Positions 38,797-51,910 of a stretch of 64,000 bases of DNA are shown piece by piece. The notes beneath the pieces were generated by a model that did no database searches, was not told where the DNA came from, and worked only from the letters and a program-made list of their open reading frames with translations. A program made the translations under genes and the position numbers. Numbering within the stretch: position 1 is the first letter of the stretch; every line of letters begins with the position of its first letter. This stretch comes from Piscicola geometra (Eukaryota; Annelida; Clitellata; Hirudinida; Piscicolidae), in NCBI GenBank assembly GCA_943735955.1, contig OX030956.1, positions 12,324,394 through 12,388,393 on the forward strand, written 5' to 3'.

Positions 38797-40635
38797 TTGG
38801 AGATGAATTTAATTCTTATGATCAGTTTAGAGAAAAATTAACACTGTACGAAAATTCAAATTTCATTAATACATCAGTTATGAACTCTAGTTCTCTTGCG
38901 CATGCTCGAAAGCTGCAACCAAAATTTGGTTACCAAATCGAGATTTTAGGTGAGATATTAATTTATAATAAATATCAAATTAGCATCATCTTCTAAGTAA
39001 TGTCATTTTCGGCACTACTCTTAGAGAAGCCGAACTATATTATTCATGTTCATTTAACTCCTCCCACTTTTTTTGATTGACACTTGTAAACAATTCTCAA
39101 TTAAGCGCTTAACTTAAAATGCAGTTTTTTTATATTGAACACTTCATATTTGCGAAGGCAATTTAACTATTTTATGTATTTCACTATCGTATCTTCCAAT
39201 TATAAAACCATATTTCGAGTCAATATTTTTCATAGACATTCAAGTTCTATTTTCAATAAATAATGACTCGAAATTTGGTTTTATAATTGGTAGATACGAT
39301 AGTGAAATACTTAAAATAGTTAAATTGCCTTCGCAAATATGAAGTATTCAATATAAAAAACTGCATTTTAAATAATAATTCTTAAAAAATGCGCTTATAT
39401 TATTTAAAAAAAAAGTATTTTCAATTAAGCGCTTAACTGAAAATTGTGTACAAGTGTCAATCAAAAAAAGTGGGAGGAGTTAAATGGACATGAATAATAT
39501 AGATCGGCTTCTCTAAGAGTAGTGCCGTCATTTTCAGTGAGGATCTCAAGTATTCTTACGTGAGGCTCGGTTGCCAGCGTTCCGGCATGTACATACCAAA
39601 GGCCATTTGGCAAAGGGTAATGGCCACCGTAAAATTCTCAAGTAAGTGAATGCTTGAACCTACAAAATATACATATCTTCATTATTATATCTACCTTACT
39701 TTTAGATCCGGGAAGAAAAATTGTTCGTTTCAAATAAATCTTGTTTCATCTATGGATGGCAAAAGCCTGGTTATCAAAAAGATAAATTCAGAGCACAACC
39801 ACCCCATCATTCCTCAAGCATTTGCCCATACCAGTAAACAGCGCACTCTTCCTGAGACAACTAAAGAAAAGGTCTATTCCATGCTAAAGTTGGGCGCTAA
39901 TCCAACTAAATTAAAACAGCATCTGATGGAAGAGACAGGCAAGGTGATGGTCATTTTTAAATCTATGTAAAATTGGGCTTTTCTATATACCTCTGTTTTA
40001 TTATATTGAGTTTCAAATAAGGAGGTATATTACAATCATTTTGTTTTTCAGATTGTGACTAACAAGGACATTCACAATATCCGCACTCAGGGGAAACAAA
40101 AATTACCCAATACCTCACCGCTGCAATGCGTGCTTGATATACTAAAGTCAACGGAAGGTTCTATTACAGACAATCCCAACAACAGCAGCCGCAGCCTTCT
40201 CTTTCTGATATGCCCATGTCTCCCTTTCCACCCGGCCACCCCCAGAAGAACAGACCTCCAATGATGCATTCTCAGGGCATGATGCCAGACAATATGCTCC
40301 TAGGAGGGAACTTGCCAGGCATTCGACCATACAACCAAGACCCCATAAAGCACATCACCTCAACGTCATCTACAGTTGAAGATATCCACGAAAATGAAGG
40401 TAAATTCTGATTTTTTAAATTCTATATGGCTGCTATATCATTATTTTATGTTTTATTCACCCTAGATGTTTCATTGGGAACGCAAGAAGTGACGGTTATG
40501 ACCTTGTCACCTTTCCCTGGGCAACTTCATTTGCCCACAAAGATGAAGAAAAGAGGTCGTCCGAAGGGAGCCCAGCTGACCTCAATTGGACTTCCAAAAA
40601 AAACTTCAATAATCTTTTATATAATTATATTATAA
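38797..40635 (+). pseudogene. FAR1/ZSWIM-like transposase-derived locus, fragmentary
   Basis: Exon-like pieces: 38797-38949 (VGDEFNSYDQFREKLTLYE), 39538-39641 (DLKYSYVRLGCQRSG), 39706-39943 (NCSFQINLVSSMDGKSLV, KINSEHNHP), 40052-40170 (VTNKDIHNIRTQGKQ), about 40170-40402 (Gln/Met/Pro-rich) and 40466-40635 (KMKKRGRPKGAQLTSIGLPKK). The first three match the FAR1-like DNA-binding module of ZSWIM1/3-type, MULE-derived genes; the GRPKG tail fits their C-terminus. The transposase and SWIM core is absent. The phase between the first two pieces does not match, and a frame change occurs near 40165, so I call it a pseudogene or a deletion derivative. Confidence 0.55.
39011..39526. mobile_element. 516-bp foldback MITE with 9-bp target duplication
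   Basis: Near-perfect inverted arms of about 230 bp start GGCACTACTCTTAGAGAAGC and end with its complement. Both flanks carry GTCATTTTC (39002-39010 and 39527-39535), a clean 9-bp duplication as made by MULE-type transposases. The right duplication continues as AG and so forms the acceptor of the exon at 39538. No coding capacity. Confidence 0.95.
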
Positions 40636-42612
40636 ATAATATAACAATAATATTTCAATTATATTATCAATAATTATAAATTATGCTTTTGAATAAAATA
40701 AATTTAAACTGTTAAAATGTCTTGAAAAAAACTCGAAAAATTGGTGAATCATTATATAAACAGTTTACTATAGAAATTTACACCTTACCCTGACCCCAGA
40801 ATAAAATCTATATGTAAGTGAGATTTTGTTCGATATACGATGCTAAATATGAAAATATGTAAAAATTATCTAAAATATAAAGTTTAAACAATTCAGATAA
40901 GAACAAAATTATCTGGGTCGGTAATTTTAAATTTAATATCTTTTTATAAAAATAAATTCCTCTTTATAATAGTTTTTTAAATTACATAATTACACATTTA
41001 TTTTTAACATTTTCTCAAAGATTTAACATCTATACATTTAACATTTAGTTTTAGATTTAAATGCTCATTAGCATCAAGGGGCTAGATGGAGTCTCGGCCC
41101 TTGTCCATAGGCCTGTTTATTTACTAAAATCAGCTGGTGTATGTACGGGTTCTAGGATAAAAAGTCCTCCGGATAAAAAGTCCTCGGATAAAAAGTCCTC
41201 GGATAAAAAGTCCTCCGGATAAAAAGTCCTCCGGATTAAAAGTCTTCCGGATAAAAAGTCTTCAGGATAAAAATGTTCAAAAAATTACTTTTCAAGGAAA
41301 AATACGTGATTAATACGTGATCCTTGAAACTTTAAGAATGAAATTTAATACTTTTATCTAATGTTTGCTATGTTTTTTTCGTTCAATCTCGAAATAGCAT
41401 TTGAATAAATTTGACTTGGCTGTTGTTGTTTTGTCACTTTACTATAAAATTGTTTGCTGGTTCTTGATCGTGATTATAAAAAGTCTTCAATGAAATAATC
41501 TTTAAAAAAGAATACGTGATCCTTAAAACTAAAAGATTAAAATTTAAAACTTCAATCTAATGTTTGCTCTATTTTTTTTTCAATCTGGAAATAGGATTTG
41601 AATAAATTTGACTTGGTTGTTGTTGATTCCTCACTTTAATCATTAAGTTTTCTGCTGGTTCTTGATGAGTATTGAACAATAAATAAAATAAAACACATGG
41701 TTATTATTTTATTTAGAATATATTTAAAAAACAACCAACTTTAAAAAATAATTTAATCACCCTTCACCTCACCCACATCACCATGATAATCATTGCCACA
41801 GAATCATTGTCTTTACCAATACAGCATCTTCATCATCACAACATTATATATGATGGTGTTGTCATTATCTTCAAGGCACTGACCAGGGAGGACAAAAAGA
41901 AGCAGACAAAGGAAAGATAGTAGAACTATATAGAGGAGTGGATAAGGTTTGAGCTCAAGGACTGTTTGAGACTATCAGAAAATCAAAAGAAATGGAGGAA
42001 ACTGGTTAGAGGTCTTACTGTGGTGCCCCAATAGTGTTTAAGAACATAGCATATAATCTGACTGACTGATTTATTCATAATTTTATAAATGTAAAATATT
42101 ATTTCTATAAATTAATAAAATAAATACTAAATATTATTCAACTAAAAAAATTATTTTTATAGTTTTATAAAATAATAATATAAATACTAATGGCTTCAAA
42201 GTATTATTAACCATAATAAAATGAGTTAAAATAGTCTATTCTAGATGTAGTAAATGCAGAAACCTAAGCACCCAATGGTGTTCAAGACTCCAGCTTATAG
42301 TCCTATAGACTGACTGACTGACTGAATGACTGATTTAACCAAAATAATAATAAAAAACTTACTATTTTAGTAAATTAATAAAATAACAATTTCAATTAAT
42401 TTCATGTGTAGAAGAGTCGTTCTGAAGACAGTATGTCCTTCAACTGCAGAGCTCAACTGCCTGGTGAATGAGGTAGCCAGTGGGTGCTTGCAAGAATTGC
42501 ACTAGTGCTCAATCTGAAGTCCTAGCACTTCTTCCTCTAGATTATTATGTCTTCTATTTGATATTTCCTAAATTGGCTATAAAATATTTGAAATAATTAA
42601 TTAGTCTTTTCT

Positions 42613-44686
42613 TGGTATGTAGGATAAAAAGCCTCTCGGAGAAAAAGCCTTCGGATAAAATACCTTCTACAAAAAGCCTCCCGGAGAAAAAACCTCCTGG
42701 AGAAAAAGTCTCTCGGAGAAAAAGTCTCCTCGTTAATATTTTAGTATAAATAAAACGGACTTTTTATATAAAAAACGGGATTTTTTATAAAATCGTGTCA
42801 CAATTTTAAATAAATGAAACAAACTATATTTTTTTAAATTTACATAATTTAAACGAACTATAATTATAACTATAACGGACTTTATTTTTTTAATAGATTC
42901 GTTTCACAATTTTAAATAAAGAAAACGGACGATATTTTTTAAAAATGCATAACTAAAACGATTTATCGAATACAATACAAATTATGGGTAAACGGATGAA
43001 AAGTCTTCAGGATAAAAAGTCTTTAGGATAAAAAGTTTTCAGAAAAAAAATCTGTAAAAAAGTAAATTTTGAGGAAAAATACGTGATTAATACGTGATCC
43101 TTAAAACTTAAAGAATAAAATGTGATACTTGTATCTAATTTTTGCTATATTTTTTTCGTTCAATCTCGAAATAGCATTTGAATAAATTTGACTTGGCTGT
43201 TGTTGTTTCGTCACTTTAACCATAAGGAAATATTGTTTAAAGAAGAATACGTGATACTTGAAACTAAAAGATTGAAATTTCATACTTTTATCTAATGTTT
43301 GCTCAATTTTTTTAAAAATCTGGAAATAGCATTTGAATAAATTTGACTTAGTTGTTGTTGATTCCTCAATTTAATCATTAGGTTTTCTGCTGGTTCTTGA
43401 TCGTGATTAGTTTTCCTTAAAAATTAATTTATTGAAGATTTTTTTCCTGAAGACTTTTTATCCTGAAAAATTTTTGTTCTGAAGACTTTTTATCTTGAAG
43501 ACTTTTTAACCTGAAGACTTTTTAGCCTGAAAACTTTTTAGCCTGAAAACTTTTTCATCCTGAAGACTTTTTGTCTTGAAGACTTTTTATCCTGAAGACT
43601 TTTTATCTTGAAGACTTTTTATCCTGAAGACTTTTTATTCTGGAAACTTTTTATCCTAAAGACTTTTTATCCTGAAGACTTTTTATCCTGAAGACTTTTT
43701 ATCCTGAAGACTTTTTATTCTGAAGACTTTTTATCCTTTAGACTTTTTATGCTGAAGACATTTTATTCTGAAGAATTTTTATCCTAAAGACTTTTTATCC
43801 TGAAGACTTTTTTTCCTGAAGACTTTTTATTCTGAAAACTTTTTATTCTGAAGACTTTTTGTCCTGAAGACTTTTTATTCTGAAGACTTATTATTCTGAA
43901 GACTTTTTATCCTGAAGACTTTTTATCCTGAAGACTTTTTAACTTGAAGACTTTTTATCTTGAAGACTTTTTATCCTGAAGACTTCTCATTCTGGAGACT
44001 TTTTATCCTAAAGACGTTTTATCCTGAAGACTTTTTTTCCTGAAGACTTTTTATTCTGAAAACTTTTTATTCTGAAGACTTTTTGTCCTGAAGACTTTTT
44101 ATCCTGAAGACTTATTATTCTGAAGACTTTTTATCCTGAAGACTTTTTATCCTGAAGACTTTTTATCCTGAAGACTTTTTATCCTGAAGACTTTTTATCT
44201 TGAAGACTTTTTATTCTGAAAACTTTTTATTCTGAAAACTTTTTATTCTGAAAACTTTTTATTCTGAATACTTTTTATCTTGAAGAATTTCTATTCTGAA
44301 GACTTTTTAACCTGAAGACTTTTCATCCTGAAGACTTTTTATCCTGAAGACTTTTTATTCTGAAGATTTTTTATCCTGAAGACTTTTTCTCCGAGAGACT
44401 TTTTATCCTGAAGACTTTTCATCCGTTTACCCATAATTGATAAATCGTTTTAGTTATGTATTTTTAAAAAATATAGTCCGTTTTATTTATTTAAAATTGT
44501 GAAACGAATCTATAAAAAAAATCATTTTTTTGTATAAAAAGTCCGTTTTATTTATACTGAAATATTAACAAGGAGACATTTTCTCCGAGAGGCTTTTTCT
44601 CCAAGAGGTTTTTTTTCCGGGAGGCTTTTTGTAGAAGGAATTTTATCCGAAGGTTTTTTTTCCGAGAGGCTTTTTGTCCGTTCCCC
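42613..44686. mobile_element. Foldback element A1 (16-mer arrays)
   Basis: Left terminus ATGTAGGATAAAAAGCCTC, right terminus (complement) GGGGAACGGACAAAAAGCC. Terminal blocks of GGAGAAAAAGCCTCTC-type units are followed inward by an AAAACGGACTTTTTATA segment. The core (43440-44420) is about 60 copies of GAAGACTTTTTATCCT in one direction. The target duplication is not clear here. Confidence 0.85.
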
Positions 44687-46915
44687 TTTATAATTATAAT
44701 TGTTTATAAAAATTATTTTACATTCATTAAAATTAATAAAATGACATAAAAAGTTAATAAAATGTCATAAAAAGTTAATAAAATGACATAAAAATTTTAT
44801 AAAATGACATAAAAAGTTAATAATATGACATAAAAGTTAATTAAATAATATAAAAAGTTAATAAAATAAAGTAACAAAATAATAAAATAATATAAAAAGT
44901 TAATAAAATAGTATACAAAGTTAATAAAATTATGTAAAAAGTTAATAAAATTATGTAAAATGCACTTCTTCCTCCAGTGGGTGCTTGCAAGCTTTGCACT
45001 GGAGCTCAATCTAACACCCGGTAAACGGATAAAAGGTCCTCCGGATAAAAGTCCTCGGATAAAAAGTCCTCGGATAAAAAGTCCTCCGGATAAAAAGTCC
45101 TCCGGATAAAAAGTCCTCCGGATAAAAAGTCCTCCGGATAAAAAGTCCTCCGGATAAAAAGTCCTCCGGATAAAAAGCCCTCCGGATAAAAAGTCCTCCG
45201 GATAAAAAGTCCTCCGGATTAAAAGTTTTCCGGATAAAAATTCTTCAGGTTAAAAATCTTCAAAAAATTACTTTTCAAGGAAAAGTACGTGATTAATACG
45301 TGATCCTTGAAACTTTAAGAATAAAATTTAATACTTTTATCTAATGTTTGCCATATTTTTTTCGTTCAATCTCGAAATAGCATTTGAATAAATTTGACTT
45401 GGTTGTGTTTGTTTCTTATTTTTAGCTTATGTTAGAAATATCAAATAGAAGACATGAAACTTTCAGAGTTTTATGAGAAATGTGGTTAGAACTCCCAGGA
45501 GGGAAAGAAGAATCGGGAATAAGTGCTTTTTATATAATTTTACTAATTTTAATGAATGTAAATAATTGTTAGAAATATTTTTAATTAACAAATACTGAGG
45601 AGAGACTAATTAATTAATAAATATCAAATAGAAGACATGAAACTTTCGGAATTGTATGTGAAATGTGGTTAGAGCTCCAAGAAAGAAAAGAATAATCGGA
45701 AAGTAGAAGTGCTTTTATATAATTTTATTAATTTTAATGAATGGAAAATTTTTTTAGAAACAATTTTAATTAACATATACAAAGAAGAGACTAATTAATT
45801 AAGAAATATCAAATAGAAGACATGAATAATCTGGAGGAAAAAGTGCTAGGGCTTCAGATTGAGCACTAGTGCAAAGCTTGCAAGCTCCCACTGGAGGAAG
45901 AAGTGCTTTTTATATAAGACTAATTAATTATTTTACATATTTTGTAGCAAGTGTTGGAAATATCACATAGAAAACATAAATAATCTGAAGGAAGAAGTGC
46001 TAGGGTGTTAGATTGAGCTCCAGTGCAAAGCTTGCAAGCACCCACTGGAGGAAGAAGTGCATTTTACATAATTTTATTAACTTTTTATATTATTTTATTA
46101 ACTTTTTATTTTATTATTTTTTACATTATTTTATTGAGTTTTTATATTATTTAATTAACTTTTTATATAATTTAATTAACTTGTATGTCATTTTATTAAT
46201 TTTAATGAATGTAAAATAATGTTTATAAAAAATCATAATTATCAAATACTAAGAAAAGACTAATTAATTATTTTAAATATTTTGTAGCCAACTTAGGAAA
46301 TATCAAATAGAAGACATAATAATCTAGAGGAAGAAGTGCTAGGACCTCAGATTGAGCACCAGTGCAAATCTTGCAAGCACCCACTGGCTACTTAATTCAC
46401 CAGGCAGATGAGCTCTGCAGTTGAAGGACATACTGTCTTCTGAACGACTCTTCTAAATATGAAATTAATTGAAATAGTTATTTAATTAATTTATTAAAAT
46501 AGTAATTTTTTATTATTATTTTGGTTAATCAGTCATTCAGTCAGTCAGTCAGTCTATAGGACTATAAGCTAGAGTCTTGAACAACATTGGGTGCTTCAGT
46601 TTCTGTTCTTGCTACATCTAGAATAGACTATTTCAACTCATTTTATTATGGTTAATAATACTTTGAAGCCTTTAGTATTTATATTATTAATTTATAAAAC
46701 TATAAAATAATATTTTTAGTTGAATAATATATAGTATTTACTTTATTCATTTCTAAAATTAATTTTTACATTTATAAAATTTTGAATAAATCAGTCAGTC
46801 AGACTATAGGCTATGTTCTTAAACACTATTGGGGCACCACAGTAAGACCTCCAACCAGTTTCCTCCATTCCTTTTGATTTTCTGATAGTCTCAAACAGTC
46901 CTTGAGCTCAAACCT

Positions 46916-48800
46916 GGGGAACGGACAAAAAGCCTCTCGGAGAAAAAGCCTTCGGATAAAATACCTTCTACAAAAAGCCTCCCGGAAAAAAACCTCTTGG
47001 AGAAAAAGCCTCTCGGAGAAAATGTCTCCTTGTTAATATTTTAGAATAAATAAAACGGACTTTTTATATAAAAAAAGGATTTTTTTATAGATTCGTTTCA
47101 CAATTTTAAATAAATAAAACGGACTATATTTTTTAAAAATACATAACTAAAACGATTTATCAAATACAATACAAATTATGGGTAAACGGATGAAAAGTCT
47201 TCAGGATAAAAAGTCTTCAGGATAAAAAGTCTTCAGGATAAAAAGTCTTCAGGATAAAAAGTCTTCAGGATAAAAAGTCTTCAGGATAAAAAGTCTTCAG
47301 GATAAAAAGTCTTCAGGATAAAAAGTCTTCAGGATAAAAAGTCTTCAGGATAAAAAGTCTTCAGGATAAAAAGTCTTCAGGACAAAAAGTCTTCAGAATA
47401 AAAAATCTTCAGGATAAAAAGTTTTCAGGATAAAAAGTCTTCACGATAAAAAGTCTTCAGGATAAAAAGTCTTCAGAACAAAGGGTCTTCAGAATATAAA
47501 GTCTTCAGGATAAAAAGTCTTCAGGAAAAAAAGTCTTCAAGATAAAAAGTCTTCAGGATAAAAAGTCTACAGAACAAAAAGCTTTCACGATAAAAAGTTT
47601 TTAGGATAAAAAGTCTTCAGGAAGAAAATCTTCAATAAATTAATTTTTAAGAAAAAATAATCACGATCGAGAACCAGCAGAAAACCTAATGATTAAAGTG
47701 AGGAATCAACAACAACCAAGTCAAATTTATTCAAATGCTATTTCCAGATTTTTAAAAAAATTGAGCAAACATTAGATAAAAGTATGAAATTTCAATCTTT
47801 TAGTTTCAAGTATCACGTATTCTTCTTTAAACAATATTTCCTTATGGTTAAAGTGACGAAACAACAACAGCCAAGTCAAATTTATTCAAATGTTATTTCG
47901 AGATTGAACGAAAAAAATATAGCAAAAATTAGATAAAAGTATCAAATTTCATTTTTTAAGTTTTAAGGATCACGTATTTTTCCTTAAAATTTAATTTTTT
48001 GAAGATTTTTTTTCTGAAAACTTTTTACCTTAAAGACTTTTTATCCTGGAGAATTTTTATCCCGAAGACTTTTTATTTTTAAAACTTTTTATCCTGAAGA
48101 CTTTTTATCCTAAAGACTTTTTATTCTGAAGACTTTTTATTCTGAATACTTTTTATCTTGAAGACTTTTTATCCTGAAGATTTTTCATTCTGAAGACTTT
48201 TTATCCTGAAGACTTTTTATCCTGAAGACTTTTTATTCTGAAGACTTTTTATCTTGAAGACTTTTTATTTTGAAGACTTTTTATCGTAAAGACTTTTTAT
48301 CCTGAAGACTTTTTATCCTGAAGACTTTTTATCTTGAAGACTTTTTATCCTGAAGATTTTTCATCGTGAAGACTTTTTATCCTGAAGACTTTTTATTATG
48401 AAGACTTTTTATCCGTTTACCAATAATTTTTATTGTATTTGATTAATTAAAGTTCGTTTTAATTATGTACTTTAAAAAAATCTAGTCCGTTTTATTTATT
48501 TAAAATTGTGAAACGAATCTATAAAAAAAATAAAGTCCGTTATAGTTATAATTATAGTTCGTTTAAATTATGTAATTTAAATAAAATATAGTTTGTTTTA
48601 TTTATTTAAAATTGTGACACAAATTTATAAACAAATCCGTTTTTTATATAAAAAGTCCGTTTTATTTACACTAAAATATTAACGAGGAGACTTTTTCTCC
48701 GAGAGACTTTTTCTCCAGGAGGTTTTTTCTCCGGGAGGCTTTTTGTAGAAGGTATTTTATCCGAAGGCTTTTTCTCCGAGAGGCTTTTTATCCTACATTC
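46916..48800. mobile_element. Foldback element A2, 9-bp target duplication
   Basis: 1885 bp. Left GGGGAACGGACAAAAAGCC, right GGCTTTTTATCCTACATTC. Flanked by CTCAAACCT at 46907-46915 and 48801-48809. Internal arrays of GGATAAAAAGTCTTCA (47190-47630) and the opposite orientation (48005-48415) flank a short core related to the sequence at 41290-41650. No open frame of note. Confidence 0.95.
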
Positions 48801-50596
48801 CTCAAACCTTATCCACTCCACTATATTGTTCTACTATCTTTCCTTTGTCTGCTTCTTTTTGTCCTCCCTGGTCAGTGCCTTGAAGATAATGACAACACCA
48901 TCATATATAATGTTGCGATGCTTAAGATGCTGTATTGGTAAAGACAATGATTCTGTGGCAATGATTATCATGGTGATGTGGGTGAGGTGAAGGGTGATTA
49001 AATTATTTTTTAAAGTTGGTTGTTTTTTAAATATTTTCTAAATAAAATAATAACCATGTGTTTTATTTTATTTAATATTCAATACTCATCAAGAACCAGC
49101 AGAAAACTTAATGATTAAAGTGAGGAATCAACAACAACTAAGTCAAATTTATTCAAATCCTTTTTCCAGATTAAAAGAAAAAAATAGAGCAAACATTATA
49201 TTGAAGTTTTAAATTTTAATTTTTTAGTTTTAAGGATCACGTATTCTTTTTTAAAGATTATTTCATTGAAGACTTTTTATAATCACCATCAAGAACCAGC
49301 AAACAATTTTATAGTTAAAGTGACGAAACAACAACAGCCAAGTCAAATTTATTCAAATGCTATTTCGAGATTGAACGAAAAAATTATAGCAAACATTAGA
49401 TAAAAGTATTAAATTTCATTCTTAAAGTTTCAAGGATCACGTATTAATCACGTATTTTTCCTTGAAAAGAAATTTTTTTAAGATTTTTATTCTGAAGACT
49501 TTTTATCCGGAAATTTTAATCCGGAGGACTTTTTATCCGGAGGACTTTTTGTCCGGAAGACTTTTTATCCGGAGGACTTTTTATCCGGAGGACTTTTTAT
49601 CCGGAGGACTTTTTATCTGGAGGACTTTTTATCCGAGGACTTTTTATCCGAGGACTTTTTATCCGGAGGACCTTTTATCCTAGAACCCTAACACCCTAGC
49701 ACTTCTTCCTCCAGATTATTTATGTCTTCTATGTGATATTTCCTACACTTGCTGCAAAATATTTAAAATAATTAATTAGTCTTATATAAAAAGCACTTCT
49801 TCCTCCAGTGGGAGCTTGCAAGCTTTGCACTAGTGCTCAATCTGAAGCCCTAGCACTTAATTAGTCTCTTCTTTGTATATGTTAATAAAAAAAATTTCTA
49901 AATTTTTTTTTGCATTCATTAAAATTAATAAAATTATATAAAAGCACTCTTTCTTTACGATTATTCTTTTCTTCCTTGGAGCTCTAACCACATTTCACAT
50001 ACAACTCCGAAAGTTTCATGTCTTCTATTTGATATTTATTAATTAATTAGTCTTTCCTCAGTATTTGTTATTTAAAAATATTTCTAACAATTATTTACAT
50101 TCATTAAAATTAGTAAAATTATATAAAAAGCACTTATTCCCGATTATTCTTTCCCTCTTGGGAGCTCTAACCACATTTCTCATAAAACTCTGAAAGTTTC
50201 ATGTCTTCTATTTGATATTTCTAACATAAGCTAAAAAATAAGAAACAAACACAACCAAGTCAAATTTATTCAAATGCTATTTCGAGATTGAACGAAAAAA
50301 ATATAGCAAACATTAGATAAAAGTATTAAATTTTATTCTTAAAGTTTCAAGGATAACGTATAAATCCCTTATTTTTCCTTGAAAAGAAATTTTTTGAAGA
50401 TTTTTATCCTGAAGACTTTTTATCCGGAAATTTTAATCCGGAGGACTTTTTATCCGGAGGACTTTTTATCCGGAGGACTTTTTATCCGAGGACTTTTTAT
50501 CCGAGGACTTTTTATCCGGAGGACCTTTTATCCGTTTACCTGAATTTCCCTGTAATATTGTATGGTGCGTTGTATTTAAAAATTATATTTTTTCAG

Positions 50597-50657
50597 GATG
50601 GGTGAGACCTGCAGCCATATTGCTGCTGTTTTGTTTAAAGTGGAGGCTGCCATTAAA
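50597..50657 (+). pseudogene. SWIM zinc-finger exon cut by a foldback insertion
   Basis: After TTTTTTCAG, the frame reads MGETCSHIAAVLFKVEAAIK and then runs straight into the GGGGAACGGAC end of element A3. The CSH spacing and AAVLFKVEAA are typical of the second half of SWIM fingers in YqaJ-nuclease or transposase-derived animal proteins. The rest of the gene is not found in the window. Confidence 0.6.
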
Positions 50658-51065
50658 GGGGAACGGACAAAAAGCCTCTCGGAGAAAAAGCCTTCGGATA
50701 AAATACCTTCTACAAAAAGCCTCCCGGAGAAAAAACCTTCTGGAGAAAAAGTCTCTCGGAGAAAAAGTCTCCTTGTTAATATTTTAGTATAAATAAAACG
50801 GACTCTTTATATAAAAAACGGATTTTTTTATAGATTCGTTTCACAATTTTGAATGAATAAAACGGACTTTTTATATAAAAAAACGGATTTTTTTTATAGA
50901 TTTGTTTCACAATTTTAAACAAATAAACGGACTTTTTATATAAAAAACGGATTTTTTTATAGATTCTTATCACAATTTTAAATAAATAAAACGGGCTATA
51001 TTTTTTTAATTACATAATTAAAACGAACTTTAAATGTTCAAATTTAATAAATTATTAAATACAAT
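50658..51065. mobile_element. Foldback terminus A3 (left-type end)
   Basis: Full left-type end GGGGAACGGACAAAAAGCC with the terminal unit block, then three copies of a 60-bp AAAACGGACTTTTTATA unit. The 16-mer array and the partner end do not follow directly. The inverted partner could be the end at 61622. Confidence 0.8.
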
Positions 51066-51500
51066 ACGAATTATTTAACACAATATAAATTTTATTGATT
51101 GATTGTTATATTTATCAACCTTATATACCTTTTCGTATTCGTTGTCTTGATGGTTAAGAATTAGTATGTAAATTCAACTCATTTTTTATTTGAATACTTG
51201 ATTAGAATATATTTTTCTAAGGTTTTTTAAACAATATAAATATCAAGATAATGCTTTCTAATTTTTATTGATTTAGAAAGATAGGAACAAATAACAGACG
51301 TTTCAAACGATTAAAAAACAATTAAAACAAAATGGGTCGCTGATAGGGTGGCGAGTGCATGACCACGTGATGAAGATGATGAAGATAATGATGCACACTG
51401 TCATTTCTATGTAAATCATCGTTTATAGCGATGATGAAGATGATGTTGTTTTGTCATAGGTTGATCATAGGTTTCTGTTGATAATGTTAGTTTGTAGTAT

Positions 51501-51910
<410 letters not shown>

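Larger units (their letters stand above)
41152..50543. repeat. Nested giant palindrome of foldback elements
   Basis: Sequence at 41158-42600 returns inverted at 48800-49690 and 45850-46906. For example, the block around GCACTGACCAGGGAGGACAA (41880) is inverted at 48870, and the frame beginning SSSAKLASTHWRKKCIL occurs on minus at 45009 and on plus at 46013. A second pair, 45018-46000 and 49690-50543, is inverted around it. Outer ends are GGTTCTAGGATAAAAAGTCC-type and GGTAAACGGATAAAAGGTCC-type arms. Elements A1 and A2 interrupt the arms. Unique internal parts carry GGAGGAAGAAGTGC repeats and no recognised gene. Confidence 0.8.

Noticed and set aside
43440..44420. CRISPR-like array of regular repeats
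   Set aside because: The 16-bp units are directly adjacent with no unique spacers and lie in foldback arms of an animal genome.
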